Notes: a model not told the origin generated them from the letters alone. A stretch of 64,000 bases of DNA from Streptomyces sp. NBC_00654 (GCF_026341775.1 NZ_JAPEOB010000001.1:3038001-3102000); one strand, 5' to 3'. Positions 37,473-47,423 are shown, numbered from the stretch's first letter. A program made the numbers and translations.

Positions 37473-39481
37473 GCGGGGACCTCCAGAGGGTCGAGCTTGT
37501 TCGCTTTCCGGATCTCGTCGACGATACGGCCGATGATTTCCGTGATGCCGAAGTCCTTCGGGGTGAAGACGGCGGCGACGCCGGCTCCGATCAGGGCGGT
37601 GGCGTCGGCGGGCGGAATGATGCCGCCCGCGATCACCGGGATGTCGGCCGCGCTGGCCTCGCGCAGCCGGTGGAGCACATCGGGCACCAGCTCGGCGTGC
37701 GAGCCGGACAGGATGGACAGACCGACGCAGTGCACATCCTCGGCCAGGGCGGCGTCGACGATCTGTTCGGGGGTCAGCCTGATCCCCTGGTAGACCACTT
37801 CGAACCCGGCGTCACGGGCCCGTACGGCGATCTGCTCGGCGCCGTTGGAATGCCCGTCCAGGCCCGGCTTGCCGACCAGCAGCCGCAGCCGGCCCACCGC
37901 CAGGTCCGCCGCCGTACGGGCGGCCTTCTCGCGGACCAGCGCGAGCGGGGTGCCCGCCTCGGCGGTGACGGCGACCGGTGCCGACGAGACGCCCGTCGGT
38001 GCCCGGAACTCGCCGAAGACGTCCCGCAGCGCCCAGGACCACTCGCCGGTGGTGACGCCCGCGCGGGCGCACTCCACGGTCGCTTCCATCATGTTCTCGG
38101 TGCCCGCGGCGGCCTTCTTCAGCGCCGCGAGCGCCTCGGTGGCGCGTGCTTCGTCACGATTGTCGCGCCACTGGTGCAGGGCGGCGACGACCTTGGCCTC
38201 GTTCGCCGGGTCCACCGTCATGATCGCGCCGTCCTGGTCGGCGGTGAGCGGGTTGGGCTCCGTCGTCTCGTAGATGTTGACGCCGACGATCTTCTCCTCG
38301 CCGCCCTCGATCCGGGCCCGCCGTGCGGCGTGCGAGGAGACCAGCTCCGACTTGAGGTAGCCGGACTCGACGGCGGCCATCGCGCCGCCCATCCGCTCGA
38401 TCCGGTCCATCTCCGCGAGCGACTCGGTGACCAGGGCGTCCACCTTGGCCTCGATGACATGCGAACCGGCGAAGATGTCCTCGTACTCCAGCAGGTCGCT
38501 CTCATGGGCGAGGACCTGCTGGATACGGAGCGACCACTGCTGGTCCCAGGGGCGGGGGAGCCCCAGTGCCTCGTTCCAGGCCGGCAGCTGTACGGCGCGG
38601 GCGCGGGCGTCCTTGGAGAGGGTGACGGCCAGCATCTCCAGGACGATGCGCTGGACGTTGTTCTCCGGCTGGGCTTCGGTCAGACCGAGGGAGTTGACCT
38701 GGACGCCGTAGCGGAAACGGCGCTGCTTGGCGTCGGTGATGCCGTACCGCTCCCGGGTGACGCGGTCCCAGATGCGGCCGAAGGCGCGCATCTTGCACAT
38801 CTCCTCGATGAAGCGGACGCCCGCGTTCACGAAGAACGAGATACGCGCGACGACATCGCCGAACTTCTCCTCGGGCACCTGGCCGGAGTCGCGCACCGCG
38901 TCCAGCACCGCGACGGCGGTCGACATCGCGTACGCGATCTCCTGGACCGGGGTGGCTCCCGCCTCCTGGAGGTGGTAACTGCAGATGTTGATGGGGTTCC
39001 ACCTGGGGATGCGGCCGACCGTGTACGTGATCATGTCGGTGGTCAGCCGCAGCGAGGGGCCGGGCGGGAAGACATGCGTCCCGCGCGAGAGGTACTCCTT
39101 CACGATGTCGTTCTGCGTGGTGCCCTGGAGCTTGTCCGGGTCCGCGCCCTGCTCCTCCGCGACCACCTGGTAGAGCGCCAGAAGCCACATCGCGGTCGCG
39201 TTGATGGTCATCGACGTGTTCATCCGTTCCAGGGGGATGTCCTGGAACAGCCGTCGCATGTCACCGAGGTGCGAGACGGGCACGCCGACCCGGCCCACCT
39301 CGCCCCGGGCGAGGATGTGGTCGGGGTCGTACCCGGTCTGCGTGGGCAGATCGAAGGCGACCGACAGACCTGTCTGGCCCTTGGCGAGGTTGCGCCGGTA
39401 CAGCTCGTTGGACGCCTCGGCGGTCGAGTGACCGGCGTAGGTCCGCATGAGCCAGGGCCGGTCCTTCTGGCGCTCAGTCAT
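37469..39481 (-). CDS. ecm: Ethylmalonyl-CoA mutase (coenzyme B12-dependent)
   Basis: The 670-aa product has the mutase barrel (LSVAFDLPTQTGYDPDH, INATAMWLLALYQVVAEEQG, NICSYHLQEAGA) and a C-terminal B12 domain with the cofactor His in LDGHSNGAEQ and LSGSHAELVP. Ecm (MeaA) converts ethylmalonyl-CoA to methylsuccinyl-CoA. Unlike methylmalonyl-CoA mutase it is a single chain of this length. It starts 10 bases after ccr in the same operon. Confidence 0.94.
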   Translation of the reverse strand: MTERQKDRPWLMRTYAGHSTAEASNELYRRNLAKGQTGLSVAFDLPTQTGYDPDHILARGEVGRVGVPVSHLGDMRRLFQDIPLERMNTSMTINATAMWLLALYQVVAEEQGADPDKLQGTTQNDIVKEYLSRGTHVFPPGPSLRLTTDMITYTVGRIPRWNPINICSYHLQEAGATPVQEIAYAMSTAVAVLDAVRDSGQVPEEKFGDVVARISFFVNAGVRFIEEMCKMRAFGRIWDRVTRERYGITDAKQRRFRYGVQVNSLGLTEAQPENNVQRIVLEMLAVTLSKDARARAVQLPAWNEALGLPRPWDQQWSLRIQQVLAHESDLLEYEDIFAGSHVIEAKVDALVTESLAEMDRIERMGGAMAAVESGYLKSELVSSHAARRARIEGGEEKIVGVNIYETTEPNPLTADQDGAIMTVDPANEAKVVAALHQWRDNRDEARATEALAALKKAAAGTENMMEATVECARAGVTTGEWSWALRDVFGEFRAPTGVSSAPVAVTAEAGTPLALVREKAARTAADLAVGRLRLLVGKPGLDGHSNGAEQIAVRARDAGFEVVYQGIRLTPEQIVDAALAEDVHCVGLSILSGSHAELVPDVLHRLREASAADIPVIAGGIIPPADATALIGAGVAAVFTPKDFGITEIIGRIVDEIRKANKLDPLEVPA

Positions 39482-39491
39482 CTGGTGAACC

Positions 39492-40865
39492 TCAGACGTT
39501 CCGGCTGGAAGGGACGGACTGCTCCGACGGAGCGTCACGGAACAGATTGATGGCGTCGATGTGGCGCTCGCGCAGCTCCTGGTCGCGCACCCCCAGGCCC
39601 TCGCGGGGCGCCAGCGCGAGGACGCCGACCTTGCCCTGGTGGAGGTTGCGGTGCACGTCGTACGCGGCCTGGCCGGTCTGTTCCAGGGAGTAGACCTTGG
39701 AGAGCGTGGGGTGGATCTTCCCCTTGGCCACCAGCCGGTTGGCCTCCCAGGCCTCGCGGTAGTTGGCGAAGTGCGAGCCCACGATCCGCTTGAGCGACAT
39801 CCACAGGTAGCGGTTGTCGTACTCGTGGTTGTAGCCCGAGGTCGAGGCACAGGTGACGATCGTGCCGCCCTTGCGGGTGACGTAGACCGAGGCGCCGAAC
39901 GTCTCGCGGCCCGGGTGCTCGAAGACGATGTCCACGTCCTCGCCGCCGGTCAGCTCGCGGATGCGCTTGCCGAAGCGCTTCCACTCGCGCGGATCCTGGT
40001 GGTGCTCGTCCTTCCAGAACCGGTAGCCCTCGGCATTGCGGTCGATGATCGCCTCGGCGCCCATCTTCCGGCAGATCTCCGCCTTCCGGTCGCTGGAGAC
40101 CACGCAGATCGGGTTGGCGCCGCCGGCCAGCGCGAACTGCGTCGCGTAGGAGCCGAGGCCGCCGCTGGCGCCCCAGATCAGCACGTTGTCGCCCTGCTTC
40201 ATGTCCGCGCCGTTGCGGGACACCAGCTGGCGGTACGCGGTGGAGTTGACCAGGCCCGGTGCGGCGGCCTCCTCCCAGCTGAGGTGGTCAGGCTTGGGCA
40301 TCAGCTGGTTGGACTTGACGAGGGCGATCTCCGCGAGCCCGCCGAAGTTGGTCTCGAAGCCCCAGATGCGCTGCTCGGGGTCGAGCATCGTGTCGTTGTG
40401 GCCGTCCGAGGACTCCAGTTCGACCGAGAGGCAGTGCGCGACGACCTCGTCGCCCGGCTTCCAGGCGTTGACACCGGGGCCGGTGCGCAGGACGACGCCC
40501 GCGAGGTCGGAGCCGATGACGTGGTACGGGAGGTCATGGCGCCTGGTGAGCTCGCTGAGCCTGCCGTACCGCTCCAGGAAGCCGAAGGTGGACATCGGCT
40601 CGAAGATGGAGGTCCAGACGGAGTTGTAGTTCACCGAGCTGGCCATGACGGCGACCAGTGCCTCGCCGGGGCCCAGTTCGGGCACCGGAACCTCGTCCAG
40701 GTGCAGTGACTTGCGGGGGTCCTTGTCGCGGGTTTCGAGCCCGGCGAACATCTCCGTCTCGTCCTTGTGCACGGTCACCGCGCGGTACGACTCGGGGACG
40801 GACAGGGCCGCGAAGTCCGCGGCGGTGCTGTCCTGCGATTGGATCGCGTCCAGGATTTCCTTCAC
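39492..40865 (-). CDS. ccr: Crotonyl-CoA carboxylase/reductase
   Basis: The 457-aa MDR-family product starts (GTG) KEILDAIQSQDSTAADF and has the Ccr features NYNSVWTSIFEP, HDLPYHVIGSDLAGVVLRTG, WGFETNFGGLAE, the NADPH-site WGASGGLGSYATQFA and FEHPGRETFGASVYVTRKGG (core FEHPGRETFGAS). It reductively carboxylates crotonyl-CoA to ethylmalonyl-CoA, also an extender unit for polyketides. GGAGG lies seven bases before GTG 40865. A leader of about 230 bases without a gene separates it from the operator pair at 41099-41133. Confidence 0.96.
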   Translation of the reverse strand: MKEILDAIQSQDSTAADFAALSVPESYRAVTVHKDETEMFAGLETRDKDPRKSLHLDEVPVPELGPGEALVAVMASSVNYNSVWTSIFEPMSTFGFLERYGRLSELTRRHDLPYHVIGSDLAGVVLRTGPGVNAWKPGDEVVAHCLSVELESSDGHNDTMLDPEQRIWGFETNFGGLAEIALVKSNQLMPKPDHLSWEEAAAPGLVNSTAYRQLVSRNGADMKQGDNVLIWGASGGLGSYATQFALAGGANPICVVSSDRKAEICRKMGAEAIIDRNAEGYRFWKDEHHQDPREWKRFGKRIRELTGGEDVDIVFEHPGRETFGASVYVTRKGGTIVTCASTSGYNHEYDNRYLWMSLKRIVGSHFANYREAWEANRLVAKGKIHPTLSKVYSLEQTGQAAYDVHRNLHQGKVGVLALAPREGLGVRDQELRERHIDAINLFRDAPSEQSVPSSRNV

Positions 40866-41098
40866 GGTGTTGCCTCCGGCGAAGCTGGCGTCGAGGGAAC
40901 GCTTGAGAGGTCCCTGCGGGGCAGGGGGAGCGGTGTGGAGGTGCTGCCGTCGGTTCGGCGGGTGGAGCTTCGGCCTGCTCTGTGGAGCAGAAGGGTGCCT
41001 GTGACGCAGGCGTCCGGGCGCGCGGACACGTGGTTCGCGGGGACAGCCGGCGTACGTGAGGTCCCAGCACGCCGGCCGCCCGGACTCCTTCAACGTAT

Positions 41099-41133
41099 GG
41101 CACTCCGTGACACCTGACAAGGCACCGAGTGCC
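41099..41133. promoter_or_regulatory. Paired-palindrome operator upstream of ccr
   Basis: GGCACTCCGTGAC (41099-41111) and GGCACCGAGTGCC (41121-41133), 22 bp start to start, match the double operator found at the etfB/tetR locus. It sits at the 5' end of the ccr leader in the gap to the acetyltransferase gene. Confidence 0.75.
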
Positions 41134-41218
41134 AACAATTTCTCTCACTTGTCATCCGGTGGGCACGCATGAGCAATACGATGGGTGTTACGGGTCGTTC
41201 TGTCCTGCCGGCGGCGCG

Positions 41219-42016
41219 TTACGGTGCGGGGCGGTACACGTACGGCGTCGTGGCACCCAGGGCCGTGAAACCCAGCCGGCGCAGGATCGGGGCCGAACGG
41301 TCGCTCGCGTCGACCTGGAGGAACCGGTAGCCCCGCTCGGCGGCGATACGCGTACGGAAGGCGACCAGCGCCCGGTAGATGCCCCTGCCCCGCCACGGGA
41401 CCACCGTCCCGCCGCCCCAGAGCCCCGCGAACCCCGTGCCCGGGTACAGCTCCATCCGGGCGGAGCCGACCGGCTCGTCGCCCGCCATCGCCAGTACCCC
41501 GACAAAGCTGTCCGGGTCCCGCTCCAGCCGGGCCAGCACCTGACGGCGCAGCCGCGACGGGTCCGAGCCGAACACCCGCTCATGGGCGGCGGCCATCAGC
41601 TCCGCACCGGCCGCGTCGGTCACCGTGCGGAGCCCGATCCCCGCGGGCAGTCCGACGGCGGTGGCCGCCGAGCCCACCGGGGCGATCATCAGGGTCTCCG
41701 GCGGCTCCGGAACGAAACCGGCCGCCCGTAGCCGCCGGGGCAGATCGACGGGCCGGTCGTGCGCGTAGAGCTTCCACTCGAACTCGTCGTGGCCGAGCGC
41801 CGTGTAGTACGCCACCTGCGCGGCGATCGCCGTGTCCGCTCCCTCGGAGTCCAGCTCCGGGGCCGACCAGACGACGCCGTTCCAGTCGTCGGCGGTGCCC
41901 ACCTGCCGGACGACCGGGCCGGCGCGCTCGACCCGTACGCCGGGGCCGTCGGGGCGGGCGTTCTCCCGCATCCCGTGGTCGAAGAGAGCGAGCAGAGTGT
42001 GCTGATCGTGATCCAT
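41219..42016 (-). CDS. GNAT family N-acetyltransferase
   Basis: The 265-aa product has an N-terminal unassigned half and a C-terminal GNAT domain: acetyl-CoA loop VVPWRGRGIYRALVAFR (R-G-x-G region) and beta-bulge segment FLQVDASDRSAPILRRLGF. It acetylates an unknown amine. Start ATG 42016 is chosen over an ATG 20 codons upstream, which would include a Trp/His-rich stretch without homology. Confidence 0.88.
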   Translation of the reverse strand: MDHDQHTLLALFDHGMRENARPDGPGVRVERAGPVVRQVGTADDWNGVVWSAPELDSEGADTAIAAQVAYYTALGHDEFEWKLYAHDRPVDLPRRLRAAGFVPEPPETLMIAPVGSAATAVGLPAGIGLRTVTDAAGAELMAAAHERVFGSDPSRLRRQVLARLERDPDSFVGVLAMAGDEPVGSARMELYPGTGFAGLWGGGTVVPWRGRGIYRALVAFRTRIAAERGYRFLQVDASDRSAPILRRLGFTALGATTPYVYRPAP

Positions 42017-42120
42017 CCGCCCAGCCCAGCACCGGCGGTGGGCGGCGGCAACCAGGTATCGCGCGGGCCGGAACACGGGACGGCGGGCCCGCCCCGGCGA
42101 ACGGGACGGACCGGCCCGGC

Positions 42121-42939
42121 TCAGCGTTCCTTGCTGAGCGCCTGCTGGATGGTGCGCATGACCTCGTCGAGCGGCGCGTCGGTCCGCGCCACCGCCACCA
42201 GTACCTCGCCGTCGGACGCCACCGTCGCGGAGGGCGCCGCCATCGGCTCGGACCCGGCGATCCGCCCGGCCCCGATGCCCGTACCGAACGTCTCCCGGAC
42301 GATCGAGAAGGCGTGGTCCAGCTGCGCCTCCACATCACCCTGGCCGCCCGCCCGCAGCCAGCGGCGCAGTACATGGTTGTGCGCGGTGACCACGGCGGAC
42401 GCGGCCACCTCGGCCAGCAGCGGGTCGTCATTGCCCACGTGATGGTCGCGCTCGTCGAAGTGGCCCAGCAGATAGCGGGTGAACAGCCGCTCGTAGCGGG
42501 CCACCGACGCGATCTCGGCCTCCCGCAGGGTGGGCACCTCACGGGTCAGTTTGTAACGGGCCACGGAGACGGCGGGCTTGGCCGCGTACATCTTCATGAC
42601 TTCCTTGATGCCGCGGCACACGGTGTCGAGCGGGTGCTCGTGCGCCGGGGCGGCGTTGAGCACGGCCTCGGCCCTGACGAGGGTGTCGTCGTGGTCGGGG
42701 AAGATCGCCTCTTCCTTGGAACGGAAGTGCCGGAAGAAGGTCCGCCGGGCGACACCCGCGGCGCCCGCGATCTCGTCGACGGTCGTCGCCTCATAGCCCT
42801 TCGTGGCGAAGAGTTCCATCGCCGCGGCGGCCAGTTCTCGGCGCATCTTGAGTCGTTGGGCGGCGGCGCGCGTGCCGGCGGCACTTTCCGGGGCGTCGGA
42901 CGCGGCGGAAACACGGGGTGACTTGGCGGGCTGGGACAT
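42121..42939 (-). CDS. TetR family regulator, paralogue of the etf-linked TetR
   Basis: The 272-aa product has a TetR helix-turn-helix at about residues 30-78 with TTVDEIAGAAGVARRTFFRHF, nearly the same recognition helix as the regulator at 3107-3811 (GVGRRSFFRYF). The ligand domain also aligns (RYKLTREVP, VVTAHNHVLRRWLRAGG). It stands next to the 3-hydroxybutyryl-CoA dehydrogenase gene and near ccr. No ribosome site precedes ATG 42939, so it may be leaderless. A CTGCA-TCCG-TGCAG repeat (42953-42966) overlaps the start region and could be its own operator. Confidence 0.92.
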   Translation of the reverse strand: MSQPAKSPRVSAASDAPESAAGTRAAAQRLKMRRELAAAAMELFATKGYEATTVDEIAGAAGVARRTFFRHFRSKEEAIFPDHDDTLVRAEAVLNAAPAHEHPLDTVCRGIKEVMKMYAAKPAVSVARYKLTREVPTLREAEIASVARYERLFTRYLLGHFDERDHHVGNDDPLLAEVAASAVVTAHNHVLRRWLRAGGQGDVEAQLDHAFSIVRETFGTGIGAGRIAGSEPMAAPSATVASDGEVLVAVARTDAPLDEVMRTIQQALSKER

Positions 42940-43030
42940 GGTGTGAACGTACTGCATCCGTGCAGGAGAGCGCGCCTGCGGGGGCGGGCCGCCCGGAGGC
43001 CCGAGCAGCCCGCCCCAGCCGGCCCCCGGC

Positions 43031-44812
43031 TCAGCGACGGGCATATTCGCGGAAGCCGCGCCCCGTCTTGCGGCCCAGACAGCCCGCGGCGACCAGATGC
43101 TCCAGCAGCGGTGCCGGAGCCAGGCCCGGGTCACGGAACTCGCTGTGCAGGACCTTCTCGATGGCGAGCGAGACATCGAGACCGACGACGTCCAGCAGTT
43201 CGAACGGACCCATCGGGTAGCCGCCGCCCAGCTTCATGGCGGCGTCGATGTCGTCGAGCGTCGCGTAGTGCTCCCCGACCATCTTGATCGCGTTGTTGAG
43301 GTACGGGAAGAGCAGCGCGTTCACGATGAAGCCGGCCCGGTCCCCGCAGTCCACCGGGTGCTTGCGCACCTTCGCGCACACCTCGCGGACCGTGGCGTGC
43401 ACATCGTCGGCGGTCAGCACCGTGCGGACCACCTCCACCAGCTTCATCGCGGGCGCCGGGTTGAAGAAGTGCATCCCGATGACGTCCTCGGGCCGCGCGG
43501 TGGCCCGCGCTATCGCGATGACGGGCAGCGACGAGGTCGTGGTGGCCAGGACCGCGCCCGGCCGGCACACCTTGTCCAGCACCGCGAACAGCTGCCGCTT
43601 GACCTCAAGGTCCTCGGCGACCGCCTCGACCGCGAGGTCCACCCCGGCGAAGGCGTCCAGCGAGTCCGCCGCCGTGATCCGGGCCAGCGTCTCGTCGCGC
43701 GCCCCGGAGGTCAGCCGCCCCTTGGACACCGAACGCTCCAGCGACGTGGCGATCCGGCCCTTCGCCGCGTCCGCCTTCTCCTGGCCGCGGGCGGCCAGGA
43801 CCACGTCGTAGCCCGCCTTGGCGAAGACCTCGGCGATACCCGAGGCCATCGTTCCGGAGCCCGCGACCCCCACGGACCGCACCGTGCGCCCGGCGGACGT
43901 CCCCGCGCCCTCCGGCGGCGTCAGCGCGTCGGGCACCACGGTCCGGCTGCCCGGGGCCTCGTACGTGTAGAAGCCGCGTCCCGCCTTACGGCCGGTCAGG
44001 CCCGCCTGGCCGAGCTGCCCCAGCACGGGTGCCGGTGCGTGCAGCCGGTCGTGCGAAGCGGCGTACATCGCCTCCAGGACCGTACGGGCGGTGTCGATGC
44101 CGATCAGGTCGAGCAGGGCGAGCGGCCCCATCGGCAGCCCGCAGCCCAGCTTCATCGCGGCGTCGATGTCCTCGCGGGAGGCGTAGTTCGCCTCGTACAT
44201 CGCGGCGGCCTGGTTGAGGTAGCCGAACAGCAGCCCGTCCGCGACGAAGCCCGGCCTGTCGCCGACCGCGACCGGTTCCTTGCCGAGCTCCCGGGCGAGC
44301 CGGGTGACGGACTCGACGGCGGGCGGTGCGGTCAGCACCGAGGACACCACCTCGACCAGCTTCATCGCGGGCGCCGGGTTGAAGAAGTGCAGCCCGAGCA
44401 CGCGCTCGGGGTACCGGGACTCGGCGGCCAGCCGGGTCACCGACAGGGCGTTGGTGCCCGTGGCCAGGATCGCGGTGGGGGAGACGACCGCGTCGAGCTC
44501 GCGGAAGACCTGCTGCTTGATCTCGTACGACTCCGGCACGACCTCGATGACCAGTTCCGCCTCCGCGACGGCCCGGAGGTCGGAGCAGGTACGGAACCGG
44601 GCGAGGACGTCGGTCCGCTCCCGCTCGGTGATCCGCTCGCGCCGCACGGCGCGGGCGGTGGAGGCTTCGAGGGAGGCGACGGCCCGCCGGGCCGCCGCGT
44701 CGCTGGTGTCGATACCGATGACCTCGCGGCCCGCGCGGGCCAGGACCTCGGCGATGCCGGTTCCCATGGTGCCGAGGCCGACGACGGCAATGGTGCTGAG
44801 CGGGGTGTCCAT
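43031..44812 (-). CDS. Tandem-duplicated 3-hydroxyacyl-CoA (3-hydroxybutyryl-CoA) dehydrogenase
   Basis: The 593-aa protein contains two complete dehydrogenase units. Each has a Rossmann motif (VVGLGTMGTGIAEVLARAG near residue 10; VAGSGTMASGIAEVFAKAG near 310), the catalytic-region LHFFNPAPAMKLVEVV or MHFFNPAPAMKLVEVV, and a C-terminal domain ending GRKAGRGFYTY or GRKTGRGFREY. Usual PaaH/FadB2-type enzymes are half this length. It would supply crotonyl-CoA precursors (3-hydroxybutyryl-CoA) for ccr. It is downstream-facing toward the TetR gene, 91 bp away. Confidence 0.93.
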   Translation of the reverse strand: MDTPLSTIAVVGLGTMGTGIAEVLARAGREVIGIDTSDAAARRAVASLEASTARAVRRERITERERTDVLARFRTCSDLRAVAEAELVIEVVPESYEIKQQVFRELDAVVSPTAILATGTNALSVTRLAAESRYPERVLGLHFFNPAPAMKLVEVVSSVLTAPPAVESVTRLARELGKEPVAVGDRPGFVADGLLFGYLNQAAAMYEANYASREDIDAAMKLGCGLPMGPLALLDLIGIDTARTVLEAMYAASHDRLHAPAPVLGQLGQAGLTGRKAGRGFYTYEAPGSRTVVPDALTPPEGAGTSAGRTVRSVGVAGSGTMASGIAEVFAKAGYDVVLAARGQEKADAAKGRIATSLERSVSKGRLTSGARDETLARITAADSLDAFAGVDLAVEAVAEDLEVKRQLFAVLDKVCRPGAVLATTTSSLPVIAIARATARPEDVIGMHFFNPAPAMKLVEVVRTVLTADDVHATVREVCAKVRKHPVDCGDRAGFIVNALLFPYLNNAIKMVGEHYATLDDIDAAMKLGGGYPMGPFELLDVVGLDVSLAIEKVLHSEFRDPGLAPAPLLEHLVAAGCLGRKTGRGFREYARR

Positions 44813-45186
44813 CACGGGACTCCAGGGTGAGTGACGACTGAGGGAGCACGGCGCGCCGGGAATCGGTCGACCGGCGCGGGGCGTGCGGAAGGTGCGTGCC
44901 GTGGTGCACGGGGCCGGGGTGCTCGGAGTGCACCCGGGCCGGGAAGGGGCGACGGACTCCGTCCCGAAGTCGCGTCTCGCGGAACTGCCGAACCGACAAG
45001 CAACTCCGGATGGCTGCGTCACCAGGCCATCGGAGCCTGCGGGGAGTGCGCCCCGCTCACATGAGGTTAACCGGCGAGTAATGAGCGCGCCAGCCCTGCG
45101 TCGGTATGTGCTGGGTCACACCGCACGCCCCGGAGTGAGCGCCGCCGGGGTCCACACGGAACGTACCCGCCGATACGCTGAGCGTC
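44813..45186. other. 374-bp divergent intergenic region
   Basis: This gap separates the dehydrogenase (minus) and HEAT-repeat (plus) genes. It holds CGCGCCGG (44852-44859) and CCGGCGCG (44871-44878), an 8-bp inverted repeat near the dehydrogenase start. No GGCACTCAGTGCC-type site and no gene are seen. Confidence 0.5.
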
Positions 45187-45759
45187 ATGGATGAGGAGTT
45201 CCGGTCGCTCAAGCACCGGCTGCGGGACGAGGCGGGGCGGTCGGCGGCCTATGACCGGCTCATCGGCACCGACGACGACGAGGAGCTGGCCCGGGTCCTC
45301 GTCGAACCCGAACGTCCGCTGTGGGCACGTGAGATCGCCGCGTTCCGGCTCGGCTGCGGCGGTGACCGGCGGGCCTTCGAGACGCTGGTCCTGCTGCTCA
45401 ACCACCGCGACCCCGAGCGCTGTGTCTCCGCCGCCCACGCCCTGGAGCGGCTGGGCGATCCCCGCACGCCCCGGGCGGCCGCCGCGCTCGCCACCAACAC
45501 CCTGCGCACGGCCTACGCCCTGCACCCCGTGCGGCTGCTCACCGCGCTGCGCGCACCCGAGTCCGTCCCGGCCCTGGTCGGAACGCTGGAGCGGCTGCTG
45601 GCTCCGCGGGAGCCGCACTGGCGGGTGGCGCTCGCCTGCGTGGAGGGGCTGGGCGCGCTGGGCGACGACCGCGCCCGCCCGGTCCTGCGGGCGGCGCTGC
45701 CGCACCCCCGCCTCGGCCCCGCCGCGGCCGAGGCCCTCAGCCGGCTCCCGGCCGGCTGA
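45187..45759 (+). CDS. HEAT-repeat domain protein
   Basis: The 190-aa product is made of helical repeats: ERPLWAREIAAFRLGCGGD, CVSAAHALERLGDPRTPRAA, ESVPALVGTLERL and WRVALACVEGLGALGDDRA, each with the A-x2-ALG-x-LGD pattern of bacterial HEAT/PBS-lyase repeats. It is probably a protein-binding scaffold; no enzyme motif is seen. Confidence 0.85.
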   Translation: MDEEFRSLKHRLRDEAGRSAAYDRLIGTDDDEELARVLVEPERPLWAREIAAFRLGCGGDRRAFETLVLLLNHRDPERCVSAAHALERLGDPRTPRAAAALATNTLRTAYALHPVRLLTALRAPESVPALVGTLERLLAPREPHWRVALACVEGLGALGDDRARPVLRAALPHPRLGPAAAEALSRLPAG

Positions 45760-45809
45760 GCCCGCGTACGTACCGGACCTCCCGGCCCGGGACGGGTCGC
45801 CGCGCCGGT

Positions 45810-47423
45810 TCAGCTCCGGAAGCCCAGCAGCCCGTGGAGGCGGCTGCCCTTGCTGCCGTTCGTGCTCTGCGCGGCCGCCTTCTCGGCGGGCAGCGGCGTC
45901 GGGTCGGGCAGTGCGGAGCAGACCGCGTCCACACCGGCCCGGCCGCCCTCGCCGCGCGGGACGGCGCCCGTGGCGAGGTAGTCCGCGAGATACGCGTCCA
46001 GGCAGTCGCTGCCGCTCAGGGTGATCCCGTGATTGCCCCCGCCCCGCTCCACGACCAGGCTGGAGCCCTTGAGCGCGCGGTGCATGGTGACACCGCCCTC
46101 GTACGGGGTCGCCGCGTCCTCGGTGGCCTGGAAGAGCAGGGCCGGCGGGAGCCTGTCGTTGGACACCCGCACCGGATCGAGCGGCTTCACCGGCCAGGAC
46201 GCGCACGGGGCGTTGTACCAGGTGTTGTTCCAGGTCATGAAGGGCGCCTTGGCGTGCGCCGCGCGGGAGTCGTCGCGCCAGGTGCTCCAGTCCCGCGGCC
46301 ATGCGGCGTCGCGGCACTGGACGGCCGTGTAGACCGAGTAGCCGTTGTCGCTGCCCGCGTCGGCGGCGCCGAAGGTCTCGTAGGTCTCGGCCAGCGCCTC
46401 CTGGTCCCCCTCGTTCACATAGGCGGCGAACGCCTCGGCCAGATAGGGCCAGTAGCCGTTGTAGTACCCGCCGGGCAGGAAGGTGTCCTCCAGTTCGCCC
46501 GGTCCGACCCTGCCGCCCGCGGGGTGCTCCCCGACCGCCGCGCGCATCGCGTACCAGGCGGCCTCGACCCGCGCCGGGTCGGTGCCGAGCCCGTAGGCGG
46601 CGTCGTTCTTCGCGACCCAGGCGGCGAACGCCTTGTGTCGGGCGTCGAACGCGTAGTCCTGGGCGAGGTTGTCGTCGTACCAGACCCCGGACGGGTCGAC
46701 GACCGAGTCGAGCACCAGGCGCCGCACCCGCTCGGGGTACAGCTTGGCGTAGACCGCACCGAGGTAGGTGCCGTACGAGTAGCCGAAGTAGTTGATCTGC
46801 CGTGAGCCCAGCGCCCGGCGGATCACATCGAGGTCCTTGGCGGCGCTGACGGTGTCCATGTGGGGCAGCAGGTCGCCGTGCTTCTCCCCGCACGCCCCGG
46901 CGAACGCGGCGGCCCGGTCCCGCCCGGCCCGCTCGTCCCGGAAGGACGCCGGCACCGAGCCGGGGCGTACCGGATCGAAGTGGCCGGGTACGCAGTCCAG
47001 CGCCGGGGTGCTCCTCCCGACCCCGCGCGGATCGAACCCGATCACGTCGTAGCTCGCGGCGACCTTCGCCGGCAGTGCGGAGGCCACGAAACCGGCCATC
47101 GAGAGACCACTGCCGCCGGGGCCGCCCGGGTTGACCAGCAGGGGGCCCTGCGAGGTCTTCGCGGTGTGCGGGATCCGGGACAGGGCGAGCGTGACCTGGC
47201 GGCCGGAGGGGCGGTCATGGTCCAGCGGGGCGCGGACCGTCGCGCACTGGAGCGCCGGGTAGTCCTCCGTCGCGCAGCCGGTCCAGGTGAGCTGCTGCGC
47301 GGGCGGCGCGTTCACGCCGGCGCCCGCCGAGGACGGCGCGGCGCTCACCGGGGCGGGCGCGGCGCTCACCAGACCGGCGACCGTCGCGCCGACGGCGACC
47401 AGAATTCCTGCACGATTCGTCAT
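45810..47423 (-). CDS. Secreted alpha/beta hydrolase, tripeptidyl aminopeptidase type
   Basis: The 537-aa product has a signal peptide (MTNRAGILVAVG, hydrophobic run, AAPAPVSAAP). The catalytic domain shows the oxyanion VNPGGPGGSG, DPRGVGRS, nucleophile elbow GYSYGTYLG, acid region FQATEDAATPYEGG and His in GGNHGITL. It matches the Streptomyces Tap/SlpD-E family that clips tripeptides or other peptides outside the cell. GGGAGG precedes ATG 47423. Confidence 0.93.
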   Translation of the reverse strand: MTNRAGILVAVGATVAGLVSAAPAPVSAAPSSAGAGVNAPPAQQLTWTGCATEDYPALQCATVRAPLDHDRPSGRQVTLALSRIPHTAKTSQGPLLVNPGGPGGSGLSMAGFVASALPAKVAASYDVIGFDPRGVGRSTPALDCVPGHFDPVRPGSVPASFRDERAGRDRAAAFAGACGEKHGDLLPHMDTVSAAKDLDVIRRALGSRQINYFGYSYGTYLGAVYAKLYPERVRRLVLDSVVDPSGVWYDDNLAQDYAFDARHKAFAAWVAKNDAAYGLGTDPARVEAAWYAMRAAVGEHPAGGRVGPGELEDTFLPGGYYNGYWPYLAEAFAAYVNEGDQEALAETYETFGAADAGSDNGYSVYTAVQCRDAAWPRDWSTWRDDSRAAHAKAPFMTWNNTWYNAPCASWPVKPLDPVRVSNDRLPPALLFQATEDAATPYEGGVTMHRALKGSSLVVERGGGNHGITLSGSDCLDAYLADYLATGAVPRGEGGRAGVDAVCSALPDPTPLPAEKAAAQSTNGSKGSRLHGLLGFRS

